Assembly: GCA_937983065.1 (NCBI GenBank)
Contig: CALKAL010000049.1
Span: 17,953-81,952 of the forward strand
Length of the DNA stretch: 64,000 nt
Source of the DNA: an uncultured Bacillaceae bacterium
Lineage (GTDB): Bacteria; Bacillota; Bacilli; Bacillales; Alkalibacillaceae
Direction of reading: 5' to 3'
The translations under genes and the position numbers were made by a program. Positions within the stretch are counted from its first letter, which is position 1. Every line of letters starts with the position of its first letter. This document shows, in pieces, positions 31,033 to 42,067 of this stretch. The notes below the pieces were generated by a model. It saw nothing but the letters and a program-made list of their open reading frames with translations, was not told the DNA's origin and searched no databases.

Positions 31033-31962
31033 TTACTCACCCATTTCATTAATTGCTTCAGCAACGAGATCTTGGGCACCTTGATTAATTAAATCAGCCG
31101 CAGCTAATTCACCCGCTTCAATAGGGTCCTTTGATTTTCTCGTCGTTTTTAAAATTGTTTTTCCATCACCTGAAGCAACTAACGCTGTTAAAACAACTTC
31201 ATCTTCTTCAATAACAGCATATCCAGCAATCGGAACTTGACAGCTACCTTCTAATAGGTTTAGAAATTTACGTTCAGCTGAAACTGTTTTTGCCGTATAT
31301 TCATCATTAATTAATGTTAATAGATTGAGTAAATCCTGATCCTCTTCCCGACATTCAATTGCCAATGCCCCTTGACCAACCGCTGGTAAACAAACTTCTG
31401 GCTCAATAAATTCCGAAATAATATCTTCATTCCAGCCTGATCGTTTAACACCCGCTGAAGCTAATAGGATTGCATCATAATCTTCTTCTTTTAACTTTCT
31501 TAAACGGGTATCGATATTTCCTCTAATCCATTTAATATTTAAATCTGGACGATAAGCGAGTAATTGGGCACTTCGTCTTAAACTACTCGTACCGATAATT
31601 GCCCCTTCTTTTAAATCATCTAGCTTCTCATTATTTTTAGAAATAAGAATATCTCGGTGATCCTCCCGCTTCGGAACTGAACCGATGACTAATCCTTCTG
31701 GCAGTACAGAAGGCATATCTTTCATGCTATGTACAGCCATATCAACTGTTTTATCGAACATTTCTTTTTCGATTTCTTTAACGAATAACCCTTTTCCGCC
31801 AACCTTAGAAAGAGTCACATTTAAAATACGATCGCCTTTTGTGCTGATTTCTTTTATTTCAAACGTGTATTGATCCGTTACTTTTTTCAGTTGCTCAATG
31901 ACCCATTTTGTTTGTGTTAATGCTAAATTACTTTTTCTTGAACCGACAATGATATGACGCAT
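31033..31962 (-). CDS. hemC: Hydroxymethylbilane synthase
   Basis: Polymerises four porphobilinogens. 309 residues starting [18 protein letters not shown], with the catalytic Asp region [12 protein letters not shown] and the dipyrromethane-cofactor Cys in [16 protein letters not shown] 31962 lies 6 bases behind AGGAGG; an upstream in-frame start runs into a hairpin and has no ribosome site. It follows hemA after a 135-base gap, where hemX would be expected. Confidence 0.97.
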   Translation of the reverse strand: MRHIIVGSRKSNLALTQTKWVIEQLKKVTDQYTFEIKEISTKGDRILNVTLSKVGGKGLFVKEIEKEMFDKTVDMAVHSMKDMPSVLPEGLVIGSVPKREDHRDILISKNNEKLDDLKEGAIIGTSSLRRSAQLLAYRPDLNIKWIRGNIDTRLRKLKEEDYDAILLASAGVKRSGWNEDIISEFIEPEVCLPAVGQGALAIECREEDQDLLNLLTLINDEYTAKTVSAERKFLNLLEGSCQVPIAGYAVIEEDEVVLTALVASGDGKTILKTTRKSKDPIEAGELAAADLINQGAQDLVAEAINEMGE

Positions 31963-31989
31963 CGTTTTCCTCCTGTACAAATAAATATA

Positions 31990-32048
31990 TAAAAAAATGG
32001 CTTGATTTGACCAAACCATTGGATAGAAGGCAAGCTCGCTTGCCTTCT
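31990..32048 (-). other. Two hairpins between hemA and hemC
   Basis: First, a perfect 10-bp hairpin AGAAGGCAAG (32025-32034) / CTTGCCTTCT (32039-32048) with a 4-base loop. Second, just downstream on the minus strand, a weaker AATGG (32016-32020) / CCATT (31996-32000) hairpin followed by TTTTTTTA, which could act as a partial terminator or processing site inside the operon. They may set the ratio of HemA to later enzymes. Function not proven. Confidence 0.45.
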
Positions 32049-32097
32049 AATGTTAATAATTATCTCAAAATGATCAAAATATGTTTGATCTTACTTC

Positions 32098-33462
32098 TTA
32101 TGAATTTGAATAAAATAAGCTTGCAATCGGCAACATTCTTGTTACTGATTGATGACTTTGGTGCTTTTTACTCTGTTCTTCAAGCTCATGCTGAACCTCT
32201 TCCTCGATGCCAAACACGCGAATAAACAATTTTAACATATCCTCTGAATGTTCTTCGCCAGCCATTTCCTTCGCTTGCAAAATAGGTTCTTTTAACATTT
32301 GATTAATAATACTTTTCGTATGTTTACTTAGCACTTTTCGTTCACGGTCGGTTAAATCAGGCATTTTTCGTTCAATCGATGCCATCGTTTCCGCTTGAAT
32401 TTTAAGTGCTTTCTTTCTTAAAGCTGATAGAATAGGCACAACTCCTAAAGTAACAAGCCAGTCATCAAATTCCTTAATTTCTTCAACAATTAATTTTTCA
32501 ATTTGTTCAGCTGCTTTTTGACGTTCTTCTAAGTTATGATCAACGATATCTTGTAAATCATCAATATCGTACAACATCACATTTTCTAATTCACTAATAT
32601 TAGGATCAATATTTCTTGGAACAGAAATATCAATTAAAACGAGTGGACGATTATCCCGTTTAGCAAATGCTTCTGAGACAATTTCCTTCGTTATTACGTA
32701 ATCGTTCGCACCTGTTGACCCGATGACAATGTCTGCCTCTACTAAAGCATCTGATAATTGCTCAATTGATTTTGCTTTTCCAGAAACCTTCTGAGCAACA
32801 GTATCAGCAGTTTTTAACGTCCGGTTTGCAATCGTTATATTTTTAACGCCGCTACCGTGTAAATTTTGAGCAGCTAATTCACCCATCTCACCAGCACCAA
32901 CAATGAGCGCATGTTTATCATTTATTTGACGAAAGAGTTTTTTCGATAGTTCTACTGCCGCATAACTAATTGAAACCGCATGTTCGCCGATTTCTGTTTC
33001 GTGATGCGCTCTTTTCGCATTTGTCACAGCCATTTTGAATAATTGATTAAAGATAAGTCCTGACGCATCATGCTTTTGAGCGATGTCGAATGCTGTTTTT
33101 ACTTGGCCTAGAATTTGCGTTTCACCTAATACCATCGAATCAAGCCCAGCAGACAGTCGGAATAAATGTTCAATCGCTTCTTTATCTTCTTTAATCGATA
33201 CGTAATCGTTAATTTCTTCTAATGGAAAGGAAAACCATTCAGAAATAAATCGTTTTGTATAATAACGACCCGTATGTGCTTGGTCAGCCACAACGTAAAG
33301 CTCGGTCCGGTTACATGTTGAAACGATGATGTTTTCTAGTATGCTTTTTTCTTTATTCAGAGCTGTCATTGCTTCCGCGACATGATCATCTGAAAAAGAA
33401 AGCCGTTCTCTAACCTCAATCGGGGCTGTCCGATAGTTCAAACTTACAACAATAATATGCAT
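32098..33462 (-). CDS. hemA: Glutamyl-tRNA reductase
   Basis: First committed step of C5 haem synthesis: reduces glutamyl-tRNA to glutamate-1-semialdehyde. 454 residues with the catalytic Cys in STCNRTELYVV (about residue 50), the NADPH-binding LIVGAGEMGELAA (about 190) and the C-terminal dimerisation spine. It heads the hemA-C-D-B-L operon. No hemX, the membrane protein that lowers HemA levels in B. subtilis, is present next to it. A PerR-like box lies 118 bases upstream. Confidence 0.97.
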   Translation of the reverse strand: MHIIVVSLNYRTAPIEVRERLSFSDDHVAEAMTALNKEKSILENIIVSTCNRTELYVVADQAHTGRYYTKRFISEWFSFPLEEINDYVSIKEDKEAIEHLFRLSAGLDSMVLGETQILGQVKTAFDIAQKHDASGLIFNQLFKMAVTNAKRAHHETEIGEHAVSISYAAVELSKKLFRQINDKHALIVGAGEMGELAAQNLHGSGVKNITIANRTLKTADTVAQKVSGKAKSIEQLSDALVEADIVIGSTGANDYVITKEIVSEAFAKRDNRPLVLIDISVPRNIDPNISELENVMLYDIDDLQDIVDHNLEERQKAAEQIEKLIVEEIKEFDDWLVTLGVVPILSALRKKALKIQAETMASIERKMPDLTDRERKVLSKHTKSIINQMLKEPILQAKEMAGEEHSEDMLKLFIRVFGIEEEVQHELEEQSKKHQSHQSVTRMLPIASLFYSNS

Positions 33463-33579
33463 GACTTAAACTACACCCCTGTCTCATAATAATCGTTCTA
33501 ATTCAAAGTATATCAGTTAATATCATCCAGTTAATTGCCTATTCATGAACTTATTATGAAAATTTGTATGAATATTAAA

Positions 33580-33594
33580 TTAGAATGATTATAA
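33580..33594. promoter_or_regulatory. PerR-like box between hemA and a membrane-protein gene
   Basis: On the minus strand this reads TTATAATCATTCTAA, matching the PerR consensus TTATAATNATTATAA at all but one position. B. subtilis hemA is a known PerR target, which supports the reading. It could also affect the divergent gene at 33670. In this AT-rich gap a chance match is possible. I see no clear -35/-10 pair for hemA. Confidence 0.6.
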
Positions 33595-33669
33595 TTAACC
33601 ATTAATTATCGTATCATAGTATGTTATAATCAATCAAGAAATCCGTCTAGAACTAGGAGTTGTCAAACG

Positions 33670-34149
33670 ATGAAAAAACATTCAACGATTATTAGTCTTT
33701 TACTTATTGGAATCGGGATTTATTTTTTGTTACAACAATATTCTATTCCCTATTTATCTCAGTTTAGTACATGGCCAACCTTATTAATTATTTTTGGTGT
33801 TGCATTTTTATTTAATAGTTATAAAAATAAAGACCGTGATAGTTTATTTCCAGGAATCGTCCTACTCGGTTTAGGTATTCATTTTCATGCTTTAAACGAT
33901 GTAGACTGGTGGACAAATCATTGGGGAATGTACACATTAATCGTCGGATTAGCTTATTTAATACATAGTTACAAATCTAAAAAGAGCTTAACGCCAGGGT
34001 TGTTATTAACAGTTATTTCGATAATCGTCTTAATGCCTGCGATTATTCCGAGCTGGTATACTACTTTTGATTTTGTTTATTCAAAAATTGAGCAGTTTTG
34101 GCCGTTTATATTAATTATTATTGGTAGCTTATTATTGTTTAAAAAATAA
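33670..34149 (+). CDS. Multi-pass membrane protein, LiaF/DUF5668-like
   Basis: 159 residues with about six hydrophobic segments, each of the type IGIGIYFLLQQ or LLGLGIHFHALND, a repeated pattern seen in LiaI/LiaF transmembrane regions. Function unknown. It starts at ATG 33670, 10 bases behind AGGAG, with TATAAT at 33625-33630 as a possible -10. It is divergent from hemA and shares its intergenic region. Plus-strand single gene ended by a bidirectional terminator. Confidence 0.82.
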   Translation: MKKHSTIISLLLIGIGIYFLLQQYSIPYLSQFSTWPTLLIIFGVAFLFNSYKNKDRDSLFPGIVLLGLGIHFHALNDVDWWTNHWGMYTLIVGLAYLIHSYKSKKSLTPGLLLTVISIIVLMPAIIPSWYTTFDFVYSKIEQFWPFILIIIGSLLLFKK

Positions 34150-34193
34150 GAAACAGTCGTAGTTTTAACAAATGATGAAAACTTATCCAAAAA

Positions 34194-34227
34194 AAGATGG
34201 CCACACGTAAATAACTGTGGCCATCTT
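34194..34227. terminator. Bidirectional terminator
   Basis: Perfect 12-bp stem AAGATGGCCACA (34194-34205) / TGTGGCCATCTT (34216-34227) with A and T runs on both sides, between convergent genes 33670-34149 (+) and ysxC (-). Confidence 0.88.
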
Positions 34228-34236
34228 CTTATTTAG

Positions 34237-34824
34237 TTATTCATTAATGTATTGCATTAACACTTTCCACGCCTTATCTTTTCCTTCTCCTGTCATTGAA
34301 GAAAAAGGGATAATCGTATCTTCTGCTTCTAACTCAAGATGCTCTTTAATCGTTTTTAAATGTTTTTCCTTTTTTGATTTAGGTACTTTATCCATTTTCG
34401 TCGCAATAACGACAACGGGAATTTGATAATGCTTCAAAAAGTCATACATAATCATATCATCTTCTGTTGGTGGATGACGTAAATCAACTAATAGCACAGT
34501 CGCTCGTAATGAATCTCGCGTTTGAAAATATTCCTCCATCATCCGCCCCCACGCTTCTCGTTCCTTTTTCGAAACTTTTGCATAGCCGTAACCTGGTACG
34601 TCAACAAAATAAAAGGAGTCATTAATTTTATAAAAATTGAGCGTTTGAGTTTTACCTGGTTTGGACGATGTCCGAGCTAAGCTTTTCCTATGAATCATCT
34701 TATTTATAAAAGAAGATTTTCCGACATTAGAACGACCAGCAAGAGCGATTTCGGGCAACAATTCTTGTGGATATTGCTTACTGCTAACAGCACTAATGAC
34801 TAATTGTGCTTCATTCACGTTCAT
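34237..34824 (-). CDS. ysxC: Ribosome biogenesis GTPase YsxC/EngB
   Basis: Essential GTPase for late 50S assembly. In 195 residues: P-loop GRSNVGKSS (about 30-38), G3 [10 protein letters not shown] and G4 TKMDK. Start at 34824 overlaps the lon stop by 4 bases. Order clpX-lon-ysxC-hemA matches B. subtilis apart from missing lonB. Confidence 0.96.
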   Translation of the reverse strand: MNVNEAQLVISAVSSKQYPQELLPEIALAGRSNVGKSSFINKMIHRKSLARTSSKPGKTQTLNFYKINDSFYFVDVPGYGYAKVSKKEREAWGRMMEEYFQTRDSLRATVLLVDLRHPPTEDDMIMYDFLKHYQIPVVVIATKMDKVPKSKKEKHLKTIKEHLELEAEDTIIPFSSMTGEGKDKAWKVLMQYINE

Positions 34825-37148
34825 TTTTTTGACTCCTTCAATAAAGCGTGTTGTAACACTTCATCTAAATGATTCACTTTGATAAAGTTTAAATCTTTAC
34901 GAACACTTTCTGGAATATCTTCTAAGTCTTTATCATTCTCTTCAGGTATAATAATCGTCGTTAAGCCCGCACGATGGGCACTTAAAGATTTTTCCTTTAA
35001 GCCACCAATCGGAAGCACCCGACCTCTTAAAGTGATTTCCCCAGTCATACCGACATCTTTTCTTACAGGGCGATTCGTTAATGCCGAAACTAAGGCGGTG
35101 GCAATTGTAATCCCTGCCGACGGGCCATCTTTCGGAACGGCGCCTTCAGGGACGTGGATATGAATATCGTGCTTTTCATGAAAGTCTGGTTTAATTTTTA
35201 GCTCATCCGCACGGGAACGAATATAACTGAAAGCTGCTTGGGCCGATTCCTTCATAACATCGCCAAGTTTTCCTGTTAACGTTAATTTTCCTTTACCTTT
35301 AGCAATCGACACTTCAATTGACAGCGTATCGCCACCTGCTTGAGTGTACGCTAATCCTGTTGCTGTCCCTACTTGATGGTCAGCTTCAGCTTGTCCATAA
35401 CGGAAAAGCGGTTTACCTAATAGTTCTTCTACTTTGTTTTCGGTTATAATGACCTTCTTCATTTCACCTGAAACGATAATTTTAGCCGCTTTTCTACAAA
35501 GGGAAGCAATTTGTCTTTCTAAATTACGAACGCCCGCTTCTCTTGTATACATGCGGATCAATTTTAATATGGCAGCATCGCGAAATTGAACTTGAGATTT
35601 TTCAAGTCCATTTTCCTTCATTTGCTTTTTAATTAAATGCTCCTTTGAAATATGGAGCTTTTCAATTTCTGTATAGCCAGCAATCGAGATTACTTCCATG
35701 CGGTCTAACAATGGACCTGGTATCGACTGCAGATAGTTCGCTGTTGCAACGAACATAACCTTCGATAAATCATAAGCTTCTTCAATAAAATGATCACTAA
35801 AATTATGATTTTGTTCTGGATCGAGAACTTCAAGTAAAGCTGAAGCTGGATCCCCTCGAAAATCGCTCGCCATTTTATCGATTTCATCAAGTAAAAAGAC
35901 AGGGTTAACCTTTTCCGCCTTTTTCATACCTTGAATGATCCGCCCTGGCATCGCGCCAACATAAGTTCTTCGATGTCCACGAATTTCCGCCTCATCCCTC
36001 ACACCACCGAGAGAAATTCTAACAAATTTCCTTCCGACAGCACGGGCAATTGATTTCGCTAAGGACGTTTTACCGACTCCAGGTGGACCGACTAAACAGA
36101 GGATTGGACCTTTTAATGATTTCGTTAATCTTTGAACAGATAAATATTCTAATACCCGCTCTTTCACTTTTTCTAATCCGTAGTGGTCTTCGTTTAAAAT
36201 TTTTTCAGCATGGTTTATGTCTAAATTGTCAATCGTCTCATCATTCCAAGGTAATGAAACGAGCCACTCAATGTAATTACGGATGACAGAGCTTTCAGCC
36301 GAGCTTTGGGGTACTTTCTCATAACGGTCTAATTCTTTCAAAGCGACAACTTCAACTCGCTCAGGCATGTCCGCTTCTTCAATCTTTTCTCTTAGCTGTT
36401 CGATTTCTCCGTTAATTCCATCTCGTTCGCCAAGTTCTTTTTGAATCGCTTTTAATTGTTCCCTTAAGTAATATTCTCTTTGGGTTCTTTCCATCGAGCG
36501 TTTTACCCGTTGACCAATTTTTCTTTCTAAGCTCAATACTTCTTTTTCATTTTGGATAAGATGAATTAAATAATCGAGCCGATCAGGTACGTAAGACGTT
36601 TCTAAAATTCTTTGCTTTTGCCCGACTTTTAATGTTAAATGAGATGCGACCATGTCTGCTAAGCGACCAGGGTCATCAATATCTCTAACCGTTTCAAACG
36701 TCTCTTTATTCAATCGTTTTGAGATTTTCGTATATTCTTTAAATTGTTTAATAAGCATACGCATTAGCGCTTGCTCTTCAACGTAATCTCCACGCTCATC
36801 CTCAAGCTCCTCATAAGAAGCAACAAAATATGGCTCTTGATTATTAATGGATGTAATTGTTGCTCGTTTTACCCCTTCGACTAATATCCGATTCGTCCCG
36901 TTAGGCAACTTTATCATTTGCTTTATATGACCAATCGTTCCCGTTGAATATAAATCATCAACTGTCGGATTGTCGTTTGCCGATTCTTTTTGAGAAACTA
37001 AAAGAATGTGATGATCATCAACCATACATTTTTCTAACGCCTTCACAGACTTTTCGCGACCTACATCTAAATGTAAAACCATAGATGGATAAACGACGAC
37101 ACCGCGTAACGGAAGGAGGGGAATTTCTTTAAGGTTTTCTTTTTCCAA
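34821..37148 (-). CDS. lon: ATP-dependent protease LonA
   Basis: Soluble AAA+ serine protease for damaged and regulatory proteins. 775 residues: N-terminal substrate domain (about 8-200), Walker [10 protein letters not shown] (about 345-353), Walker [11 protein letters not shown], and a protease domain with Ser in [10 protein letters not shown] and Lys in LKEKSLSA. Start taken as TTG 37148, giving [16 protein letters not shown], because GGAGGTG lies 7 bases upstream; an ATG 9 codons before precedes that site. LonB is not next to it. Confidence 0.96.
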   Translation of the reverse strand: MEKENLKEIPLLPLRGVVVYPSMVLHLDVGREKSVKALEKCMVDDHHILLVSQKESANDNPTVDDLYSTGTIGHIKQMIKLPNGTNRILVEGVKRATITSINNQEPYFVASYEELEDERGDYVEEQALMRMLIKQFKEYTKISKRLNKETFETVRDIDDPGRLADMVASHLTLKVGQKQRILETSYVPDRLDYLIHLIQNEKEVLSLERKIGQRVKRSMERTQREYYLREQLKAIQKELGERDGINGEIEQLREKIEEADMPERVEVVALKELDRYEKVPQSSAESSVIRNYIEWLVSLPWNDETIDNLDINHAEKILNEDHYGLEKVKERVLEYLSVQRLTKSLKGPILCLVGPPGVGKTSLAKSIARAVGRKFVRISLGGVRDEAEIRGHRRTYVGAMPGRIIQGMKKAEKVNPVFLLDEIDKMASDFRGDPASALLEVLDPEQNHNFSDHFIEEAYDLSKVMFVATANYLQSIPGPLLDRMEVISIAGYTEIEKLHISKEHLIKKQMKENGLEKSQVQFRDAAILKLIRMYTREAGVRNLERQIASLCRKAAKIIVSGEMKKVIITENKVEELLGKPLFRYGQAEADHQVGTATGLAYTQAGGDTLSIEVSIAKGKGKLTLTGKLGDVMKESAQAAFSYIRSRADELKIKPDFHEKHDIHIHVPEGAVPKDGPSAGITIATALVSALTNRPVRKDVGMTGEITLRGRVLPIGGLKEKSLSAHRAGLTTIIIPEENDKDLEDIPESVRKDLNFIKVNHLDEVLQHALLKESKK

Positions 37149-37276
37149 GGAAGGACACCTCCAAATTTTCCACATAACATTATCATATAAAATTTAAAGA
37201 TACGTGTAAATTGATATTGATTAACCTTTATTATGTTCTAAGTTTATCGAATATATTTTTCGATTAAACCAAAAGA

Positions 37277-37308
37277 AAAGGTACTCCATAACATGTTAGA
37301 GTACCTTT
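37277..37308 (-). terminator. Terminator of clpX
   Basis: Perfect 10-bp stem AAAGGTACTC (37277-37286) / GAGTACCTTT (37299-37308), tail TTCTTTTGG on the minus strand. Eleven bases past the clpX stop. Confidence 0.8.
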
Positions 37309-37319
37309 ATTCGTTGTAA

Positions 37320-38597
37320 TTAAGCACTTTCTTTCGGTTTTTTCTTATTTTGATCGATAACGGAGCCATCCTGCATAATGAGCTTCGGCTTTCCTTTTTC
37401 TTTTTCAATCGTATCTTTAGTGATAATACATTTTTCGATATCTTCTCTTGAAGGTAGCTCAAACATCATCTCAAGCATAACCCCTTCAATGATGGAGCGT
37501 AACCCACGGGCTCCTGTTTTACGTTCAATCGCTTTTTTCGCAATTGCAACTAATGCATCATCTTCAAATTCTAACTCAACATCATCCATTTGGAATAACT
37601 TTTCATATTGTTTAACTAACGCATTTTTCGGTTTCGTTAAAATTTGAACTAATGCATCTTCATCTAACTGCTCTAAGCTGCCGATGATTGGTAAACGTCC
37701 GATAAACTCTGGAATTAAACCGTAACGTAATAAGTCTTCTGGTAGCACTTTCGTTAAAAGCTCAGAATCCTTCACCTTCGCGTTTTTAGAGTTCGAACCA
37801 AAGCCAATTACTTTTTCACCAAGTCGACGTTTAACAATTTGATCAATACCGTCAAAGGCACCACCGACGATGAATAAAATATTCGTCGTATCAATTTGTA
37901 TAAACTCTTGATGCGGATGCTTTCTTCCGCCTTGTGGTGGGACACTCGCTGTCGTTCCTTCTAATATTTTTAATAGAGCTTGTTGAACCCCTTCACCGGA
38001 TACATCACGAGTAATTGATGGGTTTTCTGATTTTCTTGCTACTTTATCGATTTCGTCGATATAAATAATCCCTTTTTCGGCCTTTTCAACATCATAATCA
38101 GCCGCTTGAATTAATTTTAATAAAATATTTTCCACATCTTCACCGACATAGCCCGCTTCGGTTAATGATGTCGCATCTGCAATAGCAAAAGGTACGTTTA
38201 AAATTCGTGCTAACGTTTGAGCGAGTAGTGTTTTCCCACTACCTGTAGGGCCGAGTAGTAAAATATTACTTTTAGATAGCTCAACCTCTTCGCTTACGAA
38301 ATTCGTCTTGATCCTTTTGTAATGGTTATATACGGCAACGGACAATGACTTTTTAGCTTGTTCTTGTCCGATGACATAATCGTCTAATATATCACAAATT
38401 TCCTTTGGCTTTGGAATATCATTTAATTCCTCTTGTTCCACTGAGCCAAGCTCTTCTTCTACAATCTCAGAACATAAATCGATACATTCATCACATATAT
38501 ATACACCTGGTCCCGCTACAAGCTTGCGGACTTGGTCTTGCGTCTTCCCACAAAAAGAACATTTTAATTGTCCTTTATCATCATTAAATTTCAACAT
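37320..38597 (-). CDS. clpX: ClpXP unfoldase subunit ClpX
   Basis: Substrate-recognising AAA+ unfoldase of ClpP. 425 residues: N-terminal zinc domain with CSFCGK and [12 protein letters not shown] (four Cys), Walker [11 protein letters not shown] (about 115-124), Walker [11 protein letters not shown], the pore and ClpP-binding IGF loop (VIGFGS), and Arg sensor [11 protein letters not shown] 38597 is behind GGGTG. Tig, clpX and lon in a row form a protein quality-control block. Confidence 0.97.
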   Translation of the reverse strand: MLKFNDDKGQLKCSFCGKTQDQVRKLVAGPGVYICDECIDLCSEIVEEELGSVEQEELNDIPKPKEICDILDDYVIGQEQAKKSLSVAVYNHYKRIKTNFVSEEVELSKSNILLLGPTGSGKTLLAQTLARILNVPFAIADATSLTEAGYVGEDVENILLKLIQAADYDVEKAEKGIIYIDEIDKVARKSENPSITRDVSGEGVQQALLKILEGTTASVPPQGGRKHPHQEFIQIDTTNILFIVGGAFDGIDQIVKRRLGEKVIGFGSNSKNAKVKDSELLTKVLPEDLLRYGLIPEFIGRLPIIGSLEQLDEDALVQILTKPKNALVKQYEKLFQMDDVELEFEDDALVAIAKKAIERKTGARGLRSIIEGVMLEMMFELPSREDIEKCIITKDTIEKEKGKPKLIMQDGSVIDQNKKKPKESA

Positions 38598-38675
38598 GTT
38601 TTCACCCCGTATTTATCTATATTACACGCATAACATTTATCTTAAACAAATGAAAGGGAGTTATTCCGTAACATT

Positions 38676-38704
38676 ATTATGTACCCGTTCAGTAAAATAG
38701 TCAA
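38676..38704 (-). promoter_or_regulatory. Probable SigA promoter of clpX
   Basis: -35 TTGACT (38699-38704), -10 CATAAT (38676-38681), 17-bp spacer, about 80 bases ahead of the clpX start. No CtsR heptad repeat was seen nearby. Confidence 0.5.
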
Positions 38705-38811
38705 AAGAAAAAACTTACTATCATTTTACGCATATATTTATAAAAGTTACACTAAAAATTAAATTTACGCGCTTTATAATAATTATTTATGTATGTAAAA
38801 TTTGAGTTAAA

Positions 38812-38838
38812 ACAAGGCACGTATAAAACGCGCCTTGT
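38812..38838 (-). terminator. Terminator of tig
   Basis: Hairpin ACAAGGC (38812-38818) / GCCTTGT (38832-38838), extended by CGT/ACG after one mismatch. A TTTTAA tail follows on the minus strand. It separates tig from the clpX promoter. Confidence 0.75.
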
Positions 38839-38856
38839 CTTTATATGAGAATCAGA

Positions 38857-40143
38857 TTATTTTGTTTCACTATGTTCAACTAAAAAGTCAATCGCTTTTT
38901 TAATTTTTAAATCGTCTTTTACTAAATCAGTGTTACCGCCTAGCATTTCAACGACATTTTCCACTTCTAAATTATACATCTTAGCCATTTCTTCCATATC
39001 TTTTTGTACATCTTCATCAGTTGCTTCTAAATTTTCTTCAATTGCAATCGCTTCTAATGTTAAGTTTGTACGGACGCGTTTTTCTGCGTCTTCTTTCATC
39101 TGTTCTCTTAGTGCGTTTTCATCTTGACCAGAGAATTGGAAGTAAATATCTAAAGTCATACCTTGCATTTGGAGTCGTTGTTCAAATTCTTGCATCATTC
39201 GGTCAAGCTCAGAATCGACCATCGCTTCAGGAACATCAATTTCCGCATTTTCCGTTGCTAGGTTAATTAAAGTTTCACGAAGCTCCGTATCTGCATCAGT
39301 TTCCTTCTGTTCTTCTAAACGTTTCTTCGTTTTTTCTTTTAATTGTTCTAACGATTCGACTTCTTCATCAACATCTTTAGCGAATTCATCATCTAGTTCA
39401 GGCACTTCTTTATATTTAATTTCGTGAATTTTCACTTTAAATACAGCTTCTTTACCTGCTAAATCTTCAGCATGATACTCTTCAGGGAATGTAACTTGAA
39501 CTTCTACATCCTCTCCTGATTCATGCCCGATCAATTGCTCTTCAAAACCTGGAATGAATTGATTTGAACCAATTTCTAAAGAATGGTTTTCATCTTTTCC
39601 ACCTTCAAATGGTTCCCCATCCTTAAAGCCTTCATAATCGATTACAACTGTATCGCCTTCTTCAACTTTACCTTCTTCTTTAACGACTAATTCAGCGTTT
39701 TGCTCTTGAAGAAGCTTTAACTCTTCTTCAATATCTTCATCCGTTACCGTCGTATCTATCTTCTCGACTTCTAGCCCTTTATATTCCCCTAATTTCACCT
39801 CAGGCTTTACTGTAACAGTAGCTGTGAAAATAACTGGTTTTCCTTTTTCAATTTGTTCAACATCCACTTCTGGACGATCGACAGGGAAAATACCTGTTTC
39901 ATCAATTGCATTTGAATAAGCATTCGGTAACATTAAATCAATCGCATCTTGATATAATGATTCAACCCCAAAACGTTTTTCAAAAATTGGTCGTGGCATT
40001 TTACCTTTTCGGAATCCTGGTACTTGCACTTCTTTTACTACTTTTTTGAAAGCTTGATCAAGCGCATTATCAAATTCTTCAACACTCACTTCGAATGTTA
40101 GTACGCCTTCATTGCCTTCTTTCTTTTCCCATTTTGCTGACAT
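38857..40143 (-). CDS. tig: Trigger factor
   Basis: Ribosome-bound chaperone and prolyl isomerase. 428 residues: N-terminal ribosome-binding domain with the signature [17 protein letters not shown] (about 43-59), an FKBP-type domain (about 150-245, [17 protein letters not shown]) and the helical C-terminal arms. The sequence is unusually acidic (many Glu and Asp), as in related low-GC and halotolerant bacilli. ATG 40143 is behind GGAGGG. Confidence 0.96.
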   Translation of the reverse strand: MSAKWEKKEGNEGVLTFEVSVEEFDNALDQAFKKVVKEVQVPGFRKGKMPRPIFEKRFGVESLYQDAIDLMLPNAYSNAIDETGIFPVDRPEVDVEQIEKGKPVIFTATVTVKPEVKLGEYKGLEVEKIDTTVTDEDIEEELKLLQEQNAELVVKEEGKVEEGDTVVIDYEGFKDGEPFEGGKDENHSLEIGSNQFIPGFEEQLIGHESGEDVEVQVTFPEEYHAEDLAGKEAVFKVKIHEIKYKEVPELDDEFAKDVDEEVESLEQLKEKTKKRLEEQKETDADTELRETLINLATENAEIDVPEAMVDSELDRMMQEFEQRLQMQGMTLDIYFQFSGQDENALREQMKEDAEKRVRTNLTLEAIAIEENLEATDEDVQKDMEEMAKMYNLEVENVVEMLGGNTDLVKDDLKIKKAIDFLVEHSETK

Positions 40144-40276
40144 AAAAATCTTCCCTCCAAAATCTATTATTTCAATTAAAACCTTTCATTTTAAGGTGTA
40201 GCGAATGTTACACAAGTTTTGCAACCACTATATTATAACATAGATGACACGCCATTCAACAACTATGAATAAAAAG

Positions 40277-41266
40277 CTAAACTTCAATTTGCGAGAAATA
40301 CTTTTTCTCTAATTGCTCAATTTTTTCAACCCAATTTAAAACGTTCGGAGCTATGTATTGATCCATTTTTTTCTCATCATCATATAAGTATTTTGTTGCT
40401 AAATAAGAAGCCGCTTTAGCAATCTCTTTTAACTCTTCGTCATTCGGTGTAAAAGGATAGTAAATATACAACAGCCGATACAAAATTTGCTTTATAAATA
40501 TGAATAACGTTGGGTCAGATTGCTCAATGTCATCTAATTCGTATAAAATGGCAATCGCAAATTTTGTCTCGAAAACATCTTCAAGCTCATTCGGGTTAAA
40601 TAATTGGTCTTGGCCGAACTTCTCAACTTCAATATGTTTATTCACATCATATTCCGTACACCATTGTAAAATCCCCGTTTTAATAATCGGATTTAAATTT
40701 GTATCTGCTAAATAAGGTGTCAGCCGTTTCAAATATGGCTGGATTGGCTGCTGCCGCAAAACGGATAGTAAGCCCCACTGTGTTTGCAGCTCATTTTTTT
40801 CTAGGGATTCAATAAACTGTTCAATTTGGTCATCCATTTGCTGATCTGGTGACGTTTCTAAAAATTGTTTACTCATGTTGTAAATTTGTAAATAAGACTG
40901 CTCGAACTCAAAAGGAACCTTTTCCGTTTCAAAAATTTCATCTAATAAACTTATCACTTCTTCATACCGGCTCGTTTGAAATAAAATAGACAAATAAATA
41001 TGTAAGTATTTATAATATTGACTTTGATCGTTATACATTAATTTTTTACAAAGCTCCAACGCTTCGTCATAACGATTCAATTCAATTAAACAAATGACTT
41101 TTGCGGTTAATATTTCATTTGTAGCTTCTTGAAACGACTCTAATTTTTCAATATGTATAAGAGCTTCTTTAAAATTCTTATGTTTGACCGCATTTAAACT
41201 TTCATTCTCTAATTGCTTACGCCAGCCAGGAAACATAATAATATCTTCATGTTCATTATTCACCAT
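40277..41266 (-). CDS. TPR-repeat protein, YsoA-like
   Basis: About 329 residues of helical repeats; the first third holds TPR-like pairs (LNAVKHKNFKEALIHIEKLE, VICLIELNRYDEALELCKKL, YLSILFQTSRYEEVISLLDEI). The protein is cytoplasmic and acidic. The position upstream of tig matches B. subtilis ysoA. No function is known. The start is uncertain: ATG 41266 has AGGA 7 bases upstream, while ATG 41299 has only GGG. Confidence 0.8.
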   Translation of the reverse strand: MVNNEHEDIIMFPGWRKQLENESLNAVKHKNFKEALIHIEKLESFQEATNEILTAKVICLIELNRYDEALELCKKLMYNDQSQYYKYLHIYLSILFQTSRYEEVISLLDEIFETEKVPFEFEQSYLQIYNMSKQFLETSPDQQMDDQIEQFIESLEKNELQTQWGLLSVLRQQPIQPYLKRLTPYLADTNLNPIIKTGILQWCTEYDVNKHIEVEKFGQDQLFNPNELEDVFETKFAIAILYELDDIEQSDPTLFIFIKQILYRLLYIYYPFTPNDEELKEIAKAASYLATKYLYDDEKKMDQYIAPNVLNWVEKIEQLEKKYFSQIEV

Positions 41267-41299
41267 AACATCATCCTGTCTAAAAAGTTTTATAACCAT

Positions 41300-41689
41300 A
41301 CTTTACCCAAAATATTAAAGTTGAAAACGTATCGAGCCAACCTTTTTATGTATACCTTCATACTATACTATTTAAACTTGATTGTAAAAATAGTAATATC
41401 CATGATGTACACTTAATTGTATGATTCCTTATTCAGATGTTATTTATTTTAGAATATAAGAAAAATCTCACTTATAGCAAGAAGTTCTTTTTTAATTTAA
41501 AAGGAATTTTAGTGTCCTTTATACAAAATATCGAGAAATTCATGTATAATCTATATGCGTATTTACATTTAGTAATCTTTTCATTCTCAATATTATTATG
41601 CGTGAACGACTTTCTTTAGTTAAAATCAAGCCTCTAAGTGGCGCACGAATCAGTGTGTCTTTATTATGTTTTTAACGGAGGTAAGGATA
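41300..41689. other. Intergenic stretch without a gene
   Basis: AT-rich 390 bases between divergent YsoA-like and DUF898 genes. An ORF on the plus strand at 41437-41619 has no ribosome site and looks random. A TATAAT at 41545-41550 could be a -10 for the DUF898 gene, but no matching -35 was seen. I see nothing else. Confidence 0.5.
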
Positions 41690-42022
41690 TTGAGTGAATT
41701 ACAATTTTCTAATACTCATAAAGAGTCTTATTTTGATGGTAAGCTACACCAATATGTTGGTTATTTAATTTTGTTTTTATTAATGGTCGTTTTAACCTTT
41801 GGATTAGCATATCCGTGGGCAATCACGATGATGCTTAAATGGAAAACTAGACATACAGTTATTGAAGGGAAAAGACTCCAGTTTAAAGGGACTGGCATCG
41901 GTCTATTTGGAAACTATATTAAATGGTGGTTACTCACAATTGTTACTTTAGGAATCTATTTATTTTGGTTAATTATTTCCGTAAATAAATGGAAGGCGAA
42001 ACATACAGTATTTGACCAATAA
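41690..42022 (+). CDS. DUF898-type membrane protein
   Basis: 110 residues. The halves repeat a motif (FGLAYPWAITMMLKWKTRHT and LGIYLFWLIISVNKWKAKHT), each a membrane segment followed by a basic K-W-K-x-(R/K)-H-T end, typical of the DUF898/YjgN family. Function unknown. Start chosen as TTG 41690, 8 bases behind GGAGG; an upstream ATG at 41666 precedes that site. It lies 45 bases ahead of the lipoprotein gene and is likely co-transcribed with it. Confidence 0.78.
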   Translation: MSELQFSNTHKESYFDGKLHQYVGYLILFLLMVVLTFGLAYPWAITMMLKWKTRHTVIEGKRLQFKGTGIGLFGNYIKWWLLTIVTLGIYLFWLIISVNKWKAKHTVFDQ

Positions 42023-42067
42023 AGATATAAAAGGATAAAATTGTTGATTATTAAGGGGGATTTAAAT

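Noticed and set aside
41437..41619. 60-residue plus-strand ORF upstream of the DUF898 gene
   Set aside because: AT-rich random-like sequence, no ribosome site, no recognisable motif.
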